Positions 25,659-34,688 of a stretch of DNA of 64,000 bases are shown piece by piece. The stretch is from assembly GCA_048266425.1 (NCBI GenBank), contig JBLWZN010000008.1, positions 1-64,000 on the forward strand, read 5' to 3'. The first letter of the stretch is position 1, and each line of letters starts with the position of its first letter. Source of the stretch: Cerina sp048266425. GTDB lineage: Bacteria; Bacteroidota; Bacteroidia; Flavobacteriales; Flavobacteriaceae. The translations under genes were made by a program, and so were the position numbers. The notes below the pieces were generated by a model. The model did not search any database and was not told where the DNA came from. It was given only the letters and a program-made list of their open reading frames with translations.

Positions 25659-25678
25659 GATTAAAATAAGATTTCATT

Positions 25679-27286
25679 ATGGCAAAAAGTATAAAATTCG
25701 ATATCGAAGCACGCGACGGCCTTAAACGGGGCGTGGATGCTTTGGCAAATGCAGTAAAAGTAACCTTGGGACCCAAGGGCAGAAACGTAATTATCAGCAA
25801 ATCCTTTGGTGCCCCAATGGTAACCAAGGATGGCGTTTCCGTGGCCAAGGAAATAGAATTGGCCGATGCATTAGAGAATATGGGCGCCCAAATGGTAAAG
25901 GAGGTCGCTTCAAAGACCAGTGATCTGGCCGGTGACGGTACCACTACCGCCACAGTTTTGGCACAGGCAATCGTTAAGGAAGGATTGAAAAACGTAGCTG
26001 CCGGCGCCAATCCCATGGACCTAAAAAGAGGAATCGACAAAGCCGTTGGCGCTATTGTTGAAAATTTGGCAAAACAATCCAAAAAAGTAGGGGATTCTTC
26101 CGAAAAAATAAAACAAGTAGCTTCAATTTCGGCCAATAACGACGAAACCATTGGCGAACTTATTGCCCAAGCTTTTGGAAAAGTTGGCAAGGAAGGTGTC
26201 ATAACGGTTGAAGAGGCCAAAGGGACTGAAACCTATGTGGATGTGGTTGAAGGTATGCAGTTTGACAGAGGATACCTTTCTCCCTATTTCGTTACGGATT
26301 CTGAGAAAATGGTAGTCGATTTGGACAATCCGTATATCTTGTTATTCGATAAGAAAATCTCTTCCATGAAGGATTTGCTGCCCGTTTTGGAACCCGTTGC
26401 CCAATCTGGCAAGCCGCTTTTGATCATTTCAGAAGACGTGGACGGTGAGGCATTGGCCACATTGGTAGTTAACAAATTAAGAGGTTCCCTAAAAATCGCG
26501 GCCGTTAAGGCTCCAGGATTTGGAGACAGAAGAAAGGCCATGTTGGAGGATATCGCTATCCTTACCAACGGAACGGTAATTTCCGAGGAAAGAGGATTCT
26601 CCTTGGAGAATGCTACCATCGATATGTTGGGAAGCTGCGAGAAGGTTACCATAGACAAGGATAACACGACTATTGTAAACGGTGGTGGTGATGCCAAAAC
26701 GATCAAGACACGGGTAAACCAGATCAAATCCCAAATTGAGACTACAACATCCGATTACGACAAGGAAAAACTGCAAGAGCGTTTGGCCAAATTGGCAGGC
26801 GGGGTAGCCGTACTTTATGTTGGCGCAGCTTCCGAAGTTGAGATGAAGGAGAAAAAAGACCGAGTGGACGATGCATTGCACGCTACAAGGGCTGCCGTTG
26901 AGGAAGGTATCGTTGCCGGTGGTGGCGTTGCCTATATTAGGGCAAAATCTTCCCTGTCCAAAGTGGTAACAGAAAATGCAGATGAGGAAACTGGGGTACA
27001 GATCGTCGCAAGGGCCATCGAAGCTCCTTTAAGGACCATCGTAGAAAATGCAGGAGGAGAAGGATCTGTTGTCGTTGCCAAGGTTTTTGACGGTAAGGAC
27101 GATTTTGGTTTCGATGCCAAGACAGAGACTTTTGTAAATATGTTAAAAGCAGGTATCATTGATCCTAAAAAGGTATCTAGGGTGGCTTTGGAAAATGCTG
27201 CATCCGTTGCTGGAATGATCCTGACTACGGAATGTGCCCTAGTCGACATCAAGGAAGATGCCCCNNNNNNNNNNGGCAGTCATTAA
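25679..27286 (+). CDS. groEL: chaperonin GroEL (3' end contains an assembly gap)
   Basis: The sequence reads as a normal GroEL: AKSIKFDIEARDGLKRGVDA start, ATP-binding LGPKGRNVIISK and AGDGTTTATVLAQ (about 84-96), apical domain with GYLSPYFVTDSEKM, and AAVEEGIVAGGGVAYIRA near 403. It folds proteins inside the GroES-capped double ring. At 27265-27274 ten N follow EDAP, just where GroEL normally carries its Met/Gly-rich tail. The GSH-stop after the N run depends on the true gap length and should not be trusted. About 530 codons are certain; the terminator follows directly. Confidence 0.96.
   Translation: MAKSIKFDIEARDGLKRGVDALANAVKVTLGPKGRNVIISKSFGAPMVTKDGVSVAKEIELADALENMGAQMVKEVASKTSDLAGDGTTTATVLAQAIVKEGLKNVAAGANPMDLKRGIDKAVGAIVENLAKQSKKVGDSSEKIKQVASISANNDETIGELIAQAFGKVGKEGVITVEEAKGTETYVDVVEGMQFDRGYLSPYFVTDSEKMVVDLDNPYILLFDKKISSMKDLLPVLEPVAQSGKPLLIISEDVDGEALATLVVNKLRGSLKIAAVKAPGFGDRRKAMLEDIAILTNGTVISEERGFSLENATIDMLGSCEKVTIDKDNTTIVNGGGDAKTIKTRVNQIKSQIETTTSDYDKEKLQERLAKLAGGVAVLYVGAASEVEMKEKKDRVDDALHATRAAVEEGIVAGGGVAYIRAKSSLSKVVTENADEETGVQIVARAIEAPLRTIVENAGGEGSVVVAKVFDGKDDFGFDAKTETFVNMLKAGIIDPKKVSRVALENAASVAGMILTTECALVDIKEDAXXXXGSH
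27265..27274. other. assembly gap (10 N)
   Basis: Ten N sit where the groEL tail would encode GGM-type repeats. Low-complexity codons there may have broken the assembly. The true length is unknown. Confidence 0.99.
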
Positions 27287-27292
27287 ATATTG

Positions 27293-27328
27293 AAAGACCG
27301 CTACCGAATGGGTAGCGGTCTTTTTTTT
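27293..27328 (+). terminator. intrinsic terminator of groEL
   Basis: AAAGACCGCTACC, short loop, GGTAGCGGTC, then eight T. The stem is strong and begins 6 nt after the stop. Confidence 0.95.
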
Positions 27329-27387
27329 GTGCCAAGGTCATGCCCCAGAAATTTGTGATCACATATTTCCAGACCATCCCCAAAGCA

Positions 27388-27413
27388 AAAACCACCTTTT
27401 TTAAGGGTGGTTT
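27388..27413 (-). terminator. terminator-like hairpin serving the small basic gene
   Basis: AAACCACC on the minus strand, a loop of about 9 nt, GGTGGTTT then T. It lies about 54 nt past the stop of the 27467-27565 gene and may work in both directions. A perfect palindrome GATCTAT-ACGTA-ATAGATC lies between them at 27439-27457. Confidence 0.65.
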
Positions 27414-27466
27414 CTTTCAAATTTTTTATTCCATAAAAGATCTATACGTAATAGATCGACCACAAA

Positions 27467-27565
27467 TTACTTCTTCTTACCAGTACTTTGCGGAGCCTTT
27501 TTCGCTGCTTGCTTAGGTTGTGCCTTAGCGGGCGATGGCTTGCTGTTTGACTTTGATGTTGCCAT
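27467..27565 (-). CDS. 32-residue Lys/Ala/Pro-rich basic protein
   Basis: ATG 27565 to TAA 27467 encodes MATSKSNSKPSPAKAQPKQA followed by AKKAPQSTGKKK. It has nine lysines, no acidic residue and a histone-H1-tail-like composition, which suggests binding to nucleic acid. A TATATTTG -7 box lies directly before the ATG (27574-27567) and a terminator-like hairpin follows, which together support a transcript. The box is so close that the mRNA would be leaderless, or else the start is misplaced. The 575-nt gap between groEL and the fRMsr gene otherwise holds the groEL terminator and an octamer repeat. The family is not recognised. Confidence 0.5.
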   Translation of the reverse strand: MATSKSNSKPSPAKAQPKQAAKKAPQSTGKKK

Positions 27566-27773
27566 ACAAATATAGTTTTAAAACAATATAAAAGTACATC
27601 GGATTTTGATCTGTAAATTTTTGTTGGCTTATTTTTAACTAAAATATTTTTAGGGCACCCCACGCCTTAAAATAGAAACCCAATTTTATGACCTTCAATT
27701 TTTAGATCCAATTTCTGAAAAAAACACCCTAAACTTGATATTTTTGCATGAAATCCAGCTATTATCAATATAT

Positions 27774-27812
27774 AGCATTTATATAAACTCATAAACCTAT
27801 AAACCCATAAAC
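27774..27812 (+). repeat. octamer repeat ATAAACnn x4
   Basis: Four ATAAAC words stand at exactly 8-bp steps, with the filler TC, CT, CC, CG. This is the same octamer word as in the heptamer/octamer modules elsewhere. It lies upstream of the fRMsr gene. Confidence 0.75.
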
Positions 27813-27936
27813 CGATCATCAAAAGTTCTCAATACCTGGCCACGGGGCTGGGGCGAGGGACTTGGCTCCTGGCTGGAAAAAATTCAATTTTGCCCGCAAA
27901 AATCGTTGCAGTTTCACAATACCTAAAAAGCACAAT

Positions 27937-28395
27937 ATGTTCAAAGATTTAAAACCAGAAGTTGCCCATTTGCTAAACAATGGGACGCTTAACATAGAAA
28001 CCCGACTGCAAAAGCTTTGCGAATTATTAAAAAGTTCGGTTCCCCATTACGACTGGGTGGGATTCTATTTCCAGAACGGGGACCGACAGGAATTAAAATT
28101 GGGACCGTACGCTGGTGCGCCCACCGATCACACCATTATTCCCTTTGGAAAGGGGATCTGTGGCCAGGTGGCCGTTTCCAATACGAATTTTGTTGTTCCG
28201 GATGTTATGGGCCAAGACAATTATATAGCCTGTAGTATTACCGTTAAAGCGGAAATCGTAGTTCCCATTTTTGTCAATGGCAAGAACATAGGGCAGATCG
28301 ATATTGATTCCAACACCTTAGATCCCTTTACGGAGGAGGATGAGCGATTTCTTGAATATGTAAATTCATTGGTGTCGAAGTTATACGCAGCATAG
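27937..28395 (+). CDS. msrC: free methionine-(R)-sulfoxide reductase (GAF domain, fRMsr)
   Basis: The ATG at 27937 gives a 152-aa single GAF domain; an upstream in-frame ATG at 27862 would add 25 atypical residues. The fRMsr pattern is present: HYDWVGFYF (37-45), PFGKGICGQVA with Cys75, and DNYIACS with Cys99, the positions of the two essential redox Cys of E. coli YebR; the third, dispensable Cys is absent. It reduces free methionine-(R)-sulfoxide. It complements the protein-repair msrB-msrA-redoxin operon 10 kb downstream. A GAF protein without this activity is possible but less likely. Confidence 0.85.
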   Translation: MFKDLKPEVAHLLNNGTLNIETRLQKLCELLKSSVPHYDWVGFYFQNGDRQELKLGPYAGAPTDHTIIPFGKGICGQVAVSNTNFVVPDVMGQDNYIACSITVKAEIVVPIFVNGKNIGQIDIDSNTLDPFTEEDERFLEYVNSLVSKLYAA

Positions 28396-28507
28396 TTTAA
28401 GCGATTTGTACGACACTTACCCCCGGCCAAATTAATATGGCCTTCAATCGTTTAAAACTTTAACGGTTTTGTTGATAACCTCATCACAGTTTGCCGTCTA
28501 AAAAAAT

Positions 28508-28515
28508 TACTTTTG
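28508..28515 (+). promoter_or_regulatory. -7 box (TACTTTTG) before purH
   Basis: It matches TAnnTTTG and ends 35 nt before the ATG at 28551. It lies inside the longer reading frame from 28491, which supports the 28551 start. A TTTG at 28490 is closer than the usual -33 distance. Confidence 0.5.
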
Positions 28516-28550
28516 CATCTCTACAATTCAAACCGATAAGCACTAAAAAA

Positions 28551-30083
28551 ATGAGCACCTCTAAAAAAGCCACCTCGGCCCTAATTTCCGTTTTCCATAA
28601 GGATGGATTGGAACCCCTGGTCAAAAAATTCGATGAACTTGGTATCACCATTTACTCCACCGGGGGTACCGAAAAGTTTATAAAGGAATTGGGGATAGAT
28701 GTGGTCCCGGTCGAAGAGGTGACCAGTTACCCTTCAATTTTGGGGGGCAGGGTAAAGACCCTGCATCCGAAGGTTTTTGGCGGAATCCTCAACCGTCAAG
28801 ATCACAAAGGGGATCAGGACCAATTAAAAGAGTTCGGCATTCCGCAATTGGATATAGTGATCGTGGACCTCTATCCCTTCGAAAAGACCGTTGCTAGCGG
28901 GGCAACGGAGCAGGAAATCATTGAAAAAATAGATATTGGAGGCATTTCCCTAATCAGGGCCGCGGCAAAAAATTACAAAGACGTACTCTGTGTTTCGTCC
29001 ATGGATGATTATGCAGAAGTACTAGATCTTATTACCAAAGGCAAAGGAAGTACAACTTTGGAGGACCGAAGGCGATTTGCTACAAAATCATTCAATATTT
29101 CCTCCCATTACGATACCGCAATCTTTAATTATTTCAACAAAAACGGGGAAGAGACCGCCCTAAAACTAAGTGAGACCAACGGACAGGTGCTCCGTTATGG
29201 GGAAAACCCGCATCAAAAAGGGATATTTTTCGGGGATTTTGATGCCATGTTCAGTAAACTTCACGGCAAGGAGCTTTCCTACAACAACCTTTTGGATGTA
29301 GATGCAGCGGTAAACCTAATGAACGAGTTTAAGAACGATGCCCCTACTTTTGCCATCCTAAAACATAACAACGCATGTGGCTTGGCTACCAGAAACACCT
29401 TAAAACAAGCCTATGTCGACGCTTTGGCGGGAGACCCAGTTTCTGCCTTTGGAGGAGTACTCATCAGTAACAAGGAAATAGACAAGGCCACTGCTGAGGA
29501 AATACACCAACTGTTTTGCGAGGTGGTCATCGCCCCTAGTTATTCCAAGGAAGCGTTGGAAATCCTCAAGGGAAAGAAGAATAGGATCATACTTATCCTA
29601 AACGAAGTAGCACTGCCACAGAATTCGGTTCGCAGTTGTCTTAACGGGGTATTGGTCCAGGACAAGGACAACAAAACCGATACCGTTGCAGATCTTACCT
29701 ATGTTACCAACGAAAAACCATCGACGAATGAACTGGAAGATCTGATCTTTGCCTCCAAACTGTGCAAACACACTAAATCCAACACTATTGTACTGGCAAA
29801 AAACAAACAATTATGCGCCAGTGGTACTGGCCAGACATCACGGGTAGATGCCCTGGAACAGGCCATTCACAAGGCACAATCCTTTAAATTTGACCTCTCG
29901 GGAGCCGTAATGGCCAGTGATGCCTTCTTTCCTTTTCCGGATTGTGTAGAAATTGCGCATAAAAATGGAATAACCAGCGTTATACAACCTGGAGGTTCCA
30001 TAAAAGACCAGTTGAGCGTAGATTATTGCAACGAAAATGGAATTTCCATGGTAATGACGGGTACTCGTCATTTTAAACACTAA
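28551..30083 (+). CDS. purH: bifunctional AICAR formyltransferase / IMP cyclohydrolase PurH
   Basis: This 510-aa protein performs the last two steps of purine synthesis, formylating AICAR to FAICAR and closing the ring to IMP. The N-terminal cyclohydrolase (MGS-like) domain holds ALISVFHKDGLEPLVKKFDE, STGGTEKFI and LGGRVKTLHPKVFGGIL. The C-terminal formyltransferase domain holds LRYGENPHQKG, LSYNNLLDVDAA, LKHNNACGLA and ASDAFFPFPD, ending TGTRHFKH as usual. The ATG at 28551 is preferred to one at 28491 because the promoter box lies between them. It stands alone, 56 nt before mreB. Confidence 0.97.
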   Translation: MSTSKKATSALISVFHKDGLEPLVKKFDELGITIYSTGGTEKFIKELGIDVVPVEEVTSYPSILGGRVKTLHPKVFGGILNRQDHKGDQDQLKEFGIPQLDIVIVDLYPFEKTVASGATEQEIIEKIDIGGISLIRAAAKNYKDVLCVSSMDDYAEVLDLITKGKGSTTLEDRRRFATKSFNISSHYDTAIFNYFNKNGEETALKLSETNGQVLRYGENPHQKGIFFGDFDAMFSKLHGKELSYNNLLDVDAAVNLMNEFKNDAPTFAILKHNNACGLATRNTLKQAYVDALAGDPVSAFGGVLISNKEIDKATAEEIHQLFCEVVIAPSYSKEALEILKGKKNRIILILNEVALPQNSVRSCLNGVLVQDKDNKTDTVADLTYVTNEKPSTNELEDLIFASKLCKHTKSNTIVLAKNKQLCASGTGQTSRVDALEQAIHKAQSFKFDLSGAVMASDAFFPFPDCVEIAHKNGITSVIQPGGSIKDQLSVDYCNENGISMVMTGTRHFKH

Positions 30084-30089
30084 TTTTGT

Positions 30090-30097
30090 TACATTTG
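30090..30097 (+). promoter_or_regulatory. -7 box (TACATTTG) before mreB
   Basis: It is one of two adjacent TAnnTTTG matches (the other, TAATTTTG at 30081, overlaps the purH stop). It ends 42 nt before the mreB ATG and would let the rod-shape cluster be transcribed apart from purH. No -33 TTG is seen. Confidence 0.45.
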
Positions 30098-30138
30098 TCG
30101 ATAAAATTTACTTTTAATCCGAAACCAAACTTAAAATA

Positions 30139-31167
30139 ATGGGATTTTTTGATTTCTTGACCGAGGAGATAGCCATCGATTTAGGCACTGCAAATACCCT
30201 CATCATACACAATGACAAGGTTGTTGTCGACAGTCCGTCCATAGTAGCCCGGGATAGGATCTCCGGCAAGATTATCGCTGTAGGCAAGGAAGCCAGCATG
30301 ATGCAAGGAAAGACCCATGAGAACATAAAAACAATACGCCCTTTAAAGGATGGGGTAATCGCCGATTTTGACGCATCTGAAAAGATGATCAATATGTTTA
30401 TCAAAAATATTCCGGCCCTAAAGAAGAAGTGGTTTCCACCGGCATTGCGAATGGTAATTTGTATTCCATCAGGCATCACCGAAGTGGAAATGAGGGCGGT
30501 AAAGGAATCGGCCGAAAGGGTAAACGGCAAGGAAGTATACCTTATCCATGAGCCAATGGCGGCTGCCATCGGGATTGGACTGGACATAATGCAACCAAAA
30601 GGCAATATGATAGTTGATATAGGTGGTGGAACCACCGAAATCGCCGTAATCGCGTTAGGAGGTATTGTTTGTGACAAATCGGTTAAGATAGCCGGGGACG
30701 TGTTTACGAACGACATAATTTATTATATGCGTACCCAGCACAACCTTTATGTGGGGGAAAGTACTGCAGAGAACATCAAAATACAAATAGGTTCGGCCAC
30801 TGAAGATCTTCAGACCCCACCGGATGAGATGTCCGTTCAAGGCCGGGATTTGCTTACTGGAAAGCCCAAGCAGGTTTCAATTTCCTATCGTGAAATCGCC
30901 AAAGCCTTGGACAAATCAATTTTGAGGGTAGAGGATGCCGTTATGGAAACCTTGTCCCAAACCCCGCCAGAGCTGGCTGCCGATATTTACAATACTGGAA
31001 TCTATTTGGCCGGTGGCGGTTCGATGCTTAGGGGGTTGGATAGAAGGTTGTCACAAAAAACGGACCTTCCCGTATATATTGCCGAGGATCCTCTAAGGGC
31101 CGTGGTACGTGGAACCGGGATTGCCTTGAAGAATCTGGAACGATATAAAAGTATCCTTATAAAATAG
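30139..31167 (+). CDS. mreB: rod shape-determining actin homologue MreB
   Basis: This 342-aa actin-fold ATPase has phosphate-1 motif IAIDLGTANTLI (about 10-21), the conserved VCIPSGITEVEMRAV, HEPMAAAIGIGLDI, DIGGGTTEIAV (phosphate 2) and GIYLAGGGSMLRGLD near 290-304. MreB polymers at the inner membrane guide the elongasome for lateral wall growth. It heads mreB-mreC-mreD-mrdA-rodA, the complete rod cluster in standard order. Confidence 0.98.
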   Translation: MGFFDFLTEEIAIDLGTANTLIIHNDKVVVDSPSIVARDRISGKIIAVGKEASMMQGKTHENIKTIRPLKDGVIADFDASEKMINMFIKNIPALKKKWFPPALRMVICIPSGITEVEMRAVKESAERVNGKEVYLIHEPMAAAIGIGLDIMQPKGNMIVDIGGGTTEIAVIALGGIVCDKSVKIAGDVFTNDIIYYMRTQHNLYVGESTAENIKIQIGSATEDLQTPPDEMSVQGRDLLTGKPKQVSISYREIAKALDKSILRVEDAVMETLSQTPPELAADIYNTGIYLAGGGSMLRGLDRRLSQKTDLPVYIAEDPLRAVVRGTGIALKNLERYKSILIK

Positions 31168-31298
31168 ACCCATACCATCAACAAGTTTTTAGACCTTTAA
31201 TGTCGCCATTATAATTACCACTCCCAAAGACCTAATAAATCCAAAACGCAATGTTTGGGGCATTGGATAAAAATGTTCCACAGAAATATCGGAATTGA

Positions 31299-32117
31299 AT
31301 GCAGCAGATTATCAACTTTATAATAAGATATAAGAACTTGTTGCTTTATCTCTTGTTGTTGATTATTTCATTTGGCTTCACAATCAATGCACACTCTTAC
31401 CATCGTTCCAGATTCCTGAATTCCGCGAATTGGGTCACCGGCAATATTTTTCAGACATCAAATGATATTACCTCCTATTTTCAACTTGGGGAGGAAAACA
31501 AGGAATTGCTTGAAGAGAATCGAAGATTGAGGTTACTCCTTATCAATCAACCGATCAAGGATTCCCTAGAGTTGGATACATCTTCCATAAAATACAAGAT
31601 AATTTCTGGTCAGGTCATTAAAAATAGCTATGCCAGCCCAAGAAATTATATCACCATAAATAAAGGGAAAGCCCAAGGTGTTGAGGAAGATATGGGGGTC
31701 ATCACCTCCAAAGGGATCTTGGGAATAATAGAAAATTATTCAGCCAATTTTGCCACTGTGCAAAGTATTCTCAATACCAAATCCAATATCAATGCCAAGA
31801 TAAAAAACACCAACCATTTTGGTTCTTTGGTCTGGGATGCAAAAGATTACACTACGGTACAGCTGACGGATATACCCCGATTGGTACAATTAAATATTGG
31901 CGATACTATAGTTACCGGTGCCATGTCCAGTATATTCCCAGAGAACATCCCGATTGGTACCATAAAAAAGTTCGACCTAAATGTCCAAAAAAGTTTTTAC
32001 AGTATAGATGTGGCCCTGTTCAACGACATGACCGGAATTAAAAATGTATACGTGATTAAGAACCTGGAAAGACCCGAGATCAAAGCACTGGAATCCGAGA
32101 CGAAAAATGGGCAATAA
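31299..32117 (+). CDS. mreC: rod shape-determining protein MreC
   Basis: This 272-aa protein has a short cytosolic start, a membrane helix (about 10-30), a periplasmic coiled coil (about 60-85; GEENKELLEENRRLRLLLIN) and two beta-barrel domains with ARNYITINKG-like and SKGILGIIENYSANFATVQ motifs. MreC forms periplasmic filaments linking MreB to PBP2. It lies 131 nt after mreB and overlaps mreD by 11 nt, which suggests translational coupling. Confidence 0.94.
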   Translation: MQQIINFIIRYKNLLLYLLLLIISFGFTINAHSYHRSRFLNSANWVTGNIFQTSNDITSYFQLGEENKELLEENRRLRLLLINQPIKDSLELDTSSIKYKIISGQVIKNSYASPRNYITINKGKAQGVEEDMGVITSKGILGIIENYSANFATVQSILNTKSNINAKIKNTNHFGSLVWDAKDYTTVQLTDIPRLVQLNIGDTIVTGAMSSIFPENIPIGTIKKFDLNVQKSFYSIDVALFNDMTGIKNVYVIKNLERPEIKALESETKNGQ

Positions 32118-32616
32118 TTATTATTTTATAAATGTCGTTAGGTTTATACTGCTTGTATTGGTACAGGTATTGGTATTTAATAAGCTCAATTTTTTTGGGT
32201 CCATCAATCCAATGGTCTATGTTATTTTCCTTTATTGGTATCCCATTAAGGAAAACAGGGCCTATTTTCTGATAATGAGCTTTCTGTTGGGACTATTTAT
32301 AGATCTTTTTTCGGATACCATGGCATTAAACGCGGCGGCTATGGTTACTATTGCCTATCTTCGGCCCGCGATCATGCGCTTTTGCTTTGGCGTAAATTAT
32401 GAATTTCAAAGTTTTAAGCTCTCAAATACCACCAACGTACAACAAATCACCTTTTTAGCGTTATTAATATTAATACACCATATTATATTCTTTTCCCTCG
32501 AAATTTTTAGTTTTTCAAATTTGCTTTTAATTTTGAGGAAAATACTAACTACAGGATTTGCTACGTTCATCGTTTGTCTATTGTTCCGAACCCTTTTTAG
32601 TGTAAAGAAAAATTAA
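32107..32616 (+). CDS. mreD: rod shape-determining protein MreD
   Basis: This 169-aa integral membrane protein has about five helices covering most of its length (for example residues 8-27, 32-47, 55-80, 112-130 and 140-165). Its position directly after mreC, with an 11-nt overlap, makes the assignment safe although MreD sequences diverge strongly. The FNKLNFFGSINPMVYVIFLY stretch is typical of Bacteroidota MreD. It is a membrane partner in the elongasome. About 200 nt of AT-rich DNA separate it from mrdA. Confidence 0.9.
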   Translation: MGNNYYFINVVRFILLVLVQVLVFNKLNFFGSINPMVYVIFLYWYPIKENRAYFLIMSFLLGLFIDLFSDTMALNAAAMVTIAYLRPAIMRFCFGVNYEFQSFKLSNTTNVQQITFLALLILIHHIIFFSLEIFSFSNLLLILRKILTTGFATFIVCLLFRTLFSVKKN

Positions 32617-32819
32617 GTGTATCCTAAATAGTATCTTGGCAACTTTTTAAAATTTGTTTTTTTGGAACATATTTTAATTGTTTTTTTTTCAGATATAGGC
32701 ATTTTTGGGCCACCTCAGAGACTATGTTGCAAAAAACAGCAACGAGCCGGTAAAAAACGAGCAAAATAGAACGGAAGAATAAAATTTAAACGGTTTCTTA
32801 ATAATCATCAAAGAATAAG

Positions 32820-34688
32820 GTGAAAAAAATTCTGCTTTCATCAATCATCCTGGTCATCGGGTTAACTTTTATCGGTAGGTTGTCCTATCTACAGATATTT
32901 AGTTTTTCCCCAAATCAGGTATTGGAGGATAGTGCCATTAAGGCGATTTACGATTATCCGGAACGAGGTTATATCTATGACCGAAAAGGGGAACTGCTCG
33001 TTGCCAACCAGCCTGCATATGACGTAATGGTAATTCCTAGGGAAGTGAAACCTTTGGACACCCTGGAATTTTGCTCCCTTCTTGGCATTAGCAAGGACAA
33101 GTTTGTAAATACCATGGAAAGGGCACGGGTATATTCCCCCCGCCTCCCCTCGGTATTGGTACCTCAACTCTCCAAAGAAGATTATGCCCGACTCCAGGAA
33201 AAAATGAGACGCTTTGAAGGATTTTATATTCAAAAACGTTCCCTTAGGTATTATGCGACTAACAGTGGGGCAACGGTTTTGGGATATATTAGCGAGGTAA
33301 ACGAACAGGATATGGCGATAAATCCATATTATGTTGCTGGTGAACTTACCGGTAGAACAGGTGTGGAAAAATCATATGAGGATATACTGAGGGGACGAAA
33401 AGGGGTCAAGTACATTCAGAAAGACCGATTTAACAGGGATATTGGACCATATAAGGACGGTATCCTGGACACCCTGCCCCAGCAAGGCAAGGAAATCAGC
33501 ATAACCCTGGACAAGCAATTACAGGAATATGGCGAGAAATTAATGATAGGCAAACACGGTGGCATCGTAGCCCTCGAGCCTGGTACCGGTGAGATTCTGG
33601 CACTTATTTCGGGCCCTACCTACGATCCAGCATTGCTGGTCGGAAGGGAACGTTCCAAAAATTATACAAAACTTTACTACGATACCATTGCCAAGCCTAC
33701 TTGGGACCGCGCCTTGTTGGCGGAACCATCCCCCGGTTCGCCCTTTAAAATCATGAATGCCCTGGTAGCGCTTCAGGAAGGGGTAATTACGCCCGAGACC
33801 ACTTTTATGTGTTATCATGGGTTTTATGTAGGCAGGACAAAAAGAGGGTGCCATTGCGGTGGTGGACAAAGGGATTTGAACAGCGGGATCTACAAATCCT
33901 GTAATGCCTACTTTGCGGGCGTCTTTCGTAAAATATTCGACAAATACCCCACAGCGGAAGAAGCCCAGGATGCATGGCAACGGGATATAGAAAGCTTTGG
34001 GCTGGGAGGCTTTTTGGGCTACGATCTACCCACGGGAAGACCCGGGAGGATTCCTGGAAAGGAAATTTACGACAAATGGTATGGAGAAAATCGCTGGTCC
34101 TCCTCCACGATCATTTCCAATTCCATTGGCCAAGGGGAAGTGGCGGCCACTCCCATACAACTGGCGAATATGACGGCGGCCATTGCCAATAGAGGCTTTT
34201 ATTACACCCCTCATATTATTAAAAAGATAGCTGGGGAAAACATCCATATTCCAGCGTATACCGTTGCCAAGCATACCGCAATCGAGAAGCAATATTTTGA
34301 ACCGGTGATCCAGGGTATGGCAGATGTTTTCAAAAAAGGGACCGCCTATCGCCTACAGATCCCCGGAATCGAAATTGCCGGCAAAACAGGTACCGTAGAG
34401 AATTTTACGAAAATAGACGGGGTACGGACCCAACTTTCGGACCACTCCGTTTTTATTGCCTTTGCCCCTGTAGACCATCCCAAAATAGCAATAGCCGTAT
34501 ATATCGAAAATGGGTATTTTGGTTCCCGCTTTGCCGGACATATCGCTTCCCTTATGATCGAAAAATATTTGAAAGGGGAGATAACCCGTAAAGATCTGGA
34601 GAAAAAGATGTTGGAAACCACCTTGGAGAAAGAATATGCTAAACCATACAGTGGGGAACCCTTTAGAATAAACGAACGTGTCTGGTAA
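32820..34688 (+). CDS. mrdA: penicillin-binding protein 2 (elongasome transpeptidase)
   Basis: This 622-aa class B PBP starts with GTG and an N-terminal membrane helix (about 3-22). The dimerisation domain contains DYPERGYIYDRKGELL. The transpeptidase domain has SPFK (S307 nucleophile, K310), SNS in IISNSIGQGE (about 425), and KTGT in IAGKTGTVENF (about 520). It crosslinks peptidoglycan along the cell side with RodA. The 203-nt leader contains a GTTGC/GCAAC hairpin at about 32724-32741 of unknown meaning. It overlaps rodA by 11 nt. Confidence 0.97.
   Translation: MKKILLSSIILVIGLTFIGRLSYLQIFSFSPNQVLEDSAIKAIYDYPERGYIYDRKGELLVANQPAYDVMVIPREVKPLDTLEFCSLLGISKDKFVNTMERARVYSPRLPSVLVPQLSKEDYARLQEKMRRFEGFYIQKRSLRYYATNSGATVLGYISEVNEQDMAINPYYVAGELTGRTGVEKSYEDILRGRKGVKYIQKDRFNRDIGPYKDGILDTLPQQGKEISITLDKQLQEYGEKLMIGKHGGIVALEPGTGEILALISGPTYDPALLVGRERSKNYTKLYYDTIAKPTWDRALLAEPSPGSPFKIMNALVALQEGVITPETTFMCYHGFYVGRTKRGCHCGGGQRDLNSGIYKSCNAYFAGVFRKIFDKYPTAEEAQDAWQRDIESFGLGGFLGYDLPTGRPGRIPGKEIYDKWYGENRWSSSTIISNSIGQGEVAATPIQLANMTAAIANRGFYYTPHIIKKIAGENIHIPAYTVAKHTAIEKQYFEPVIQGMADVFKKGTAYRLQIPGIEIAGKTGTVENFTKIDGVRTQLSDHSVFIAFAPVDHPKIAIAVYIENGYFGSRFAGHIASLMIEKYLKGEITRKDLEKKMLETTLEKEYAKPYSGEPFRINERVW

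Noticed and set aside
27284..27286. GSH as the true GroEL C-terminus
   Set aside because: The frame after the N run is arbitrary because the gap length is unknown.
28427..28444. Terminator GGCCA-N8-TGGCC after the fRMsr gene
   Set aside because: The stem is only 5 bp and no T run follows.
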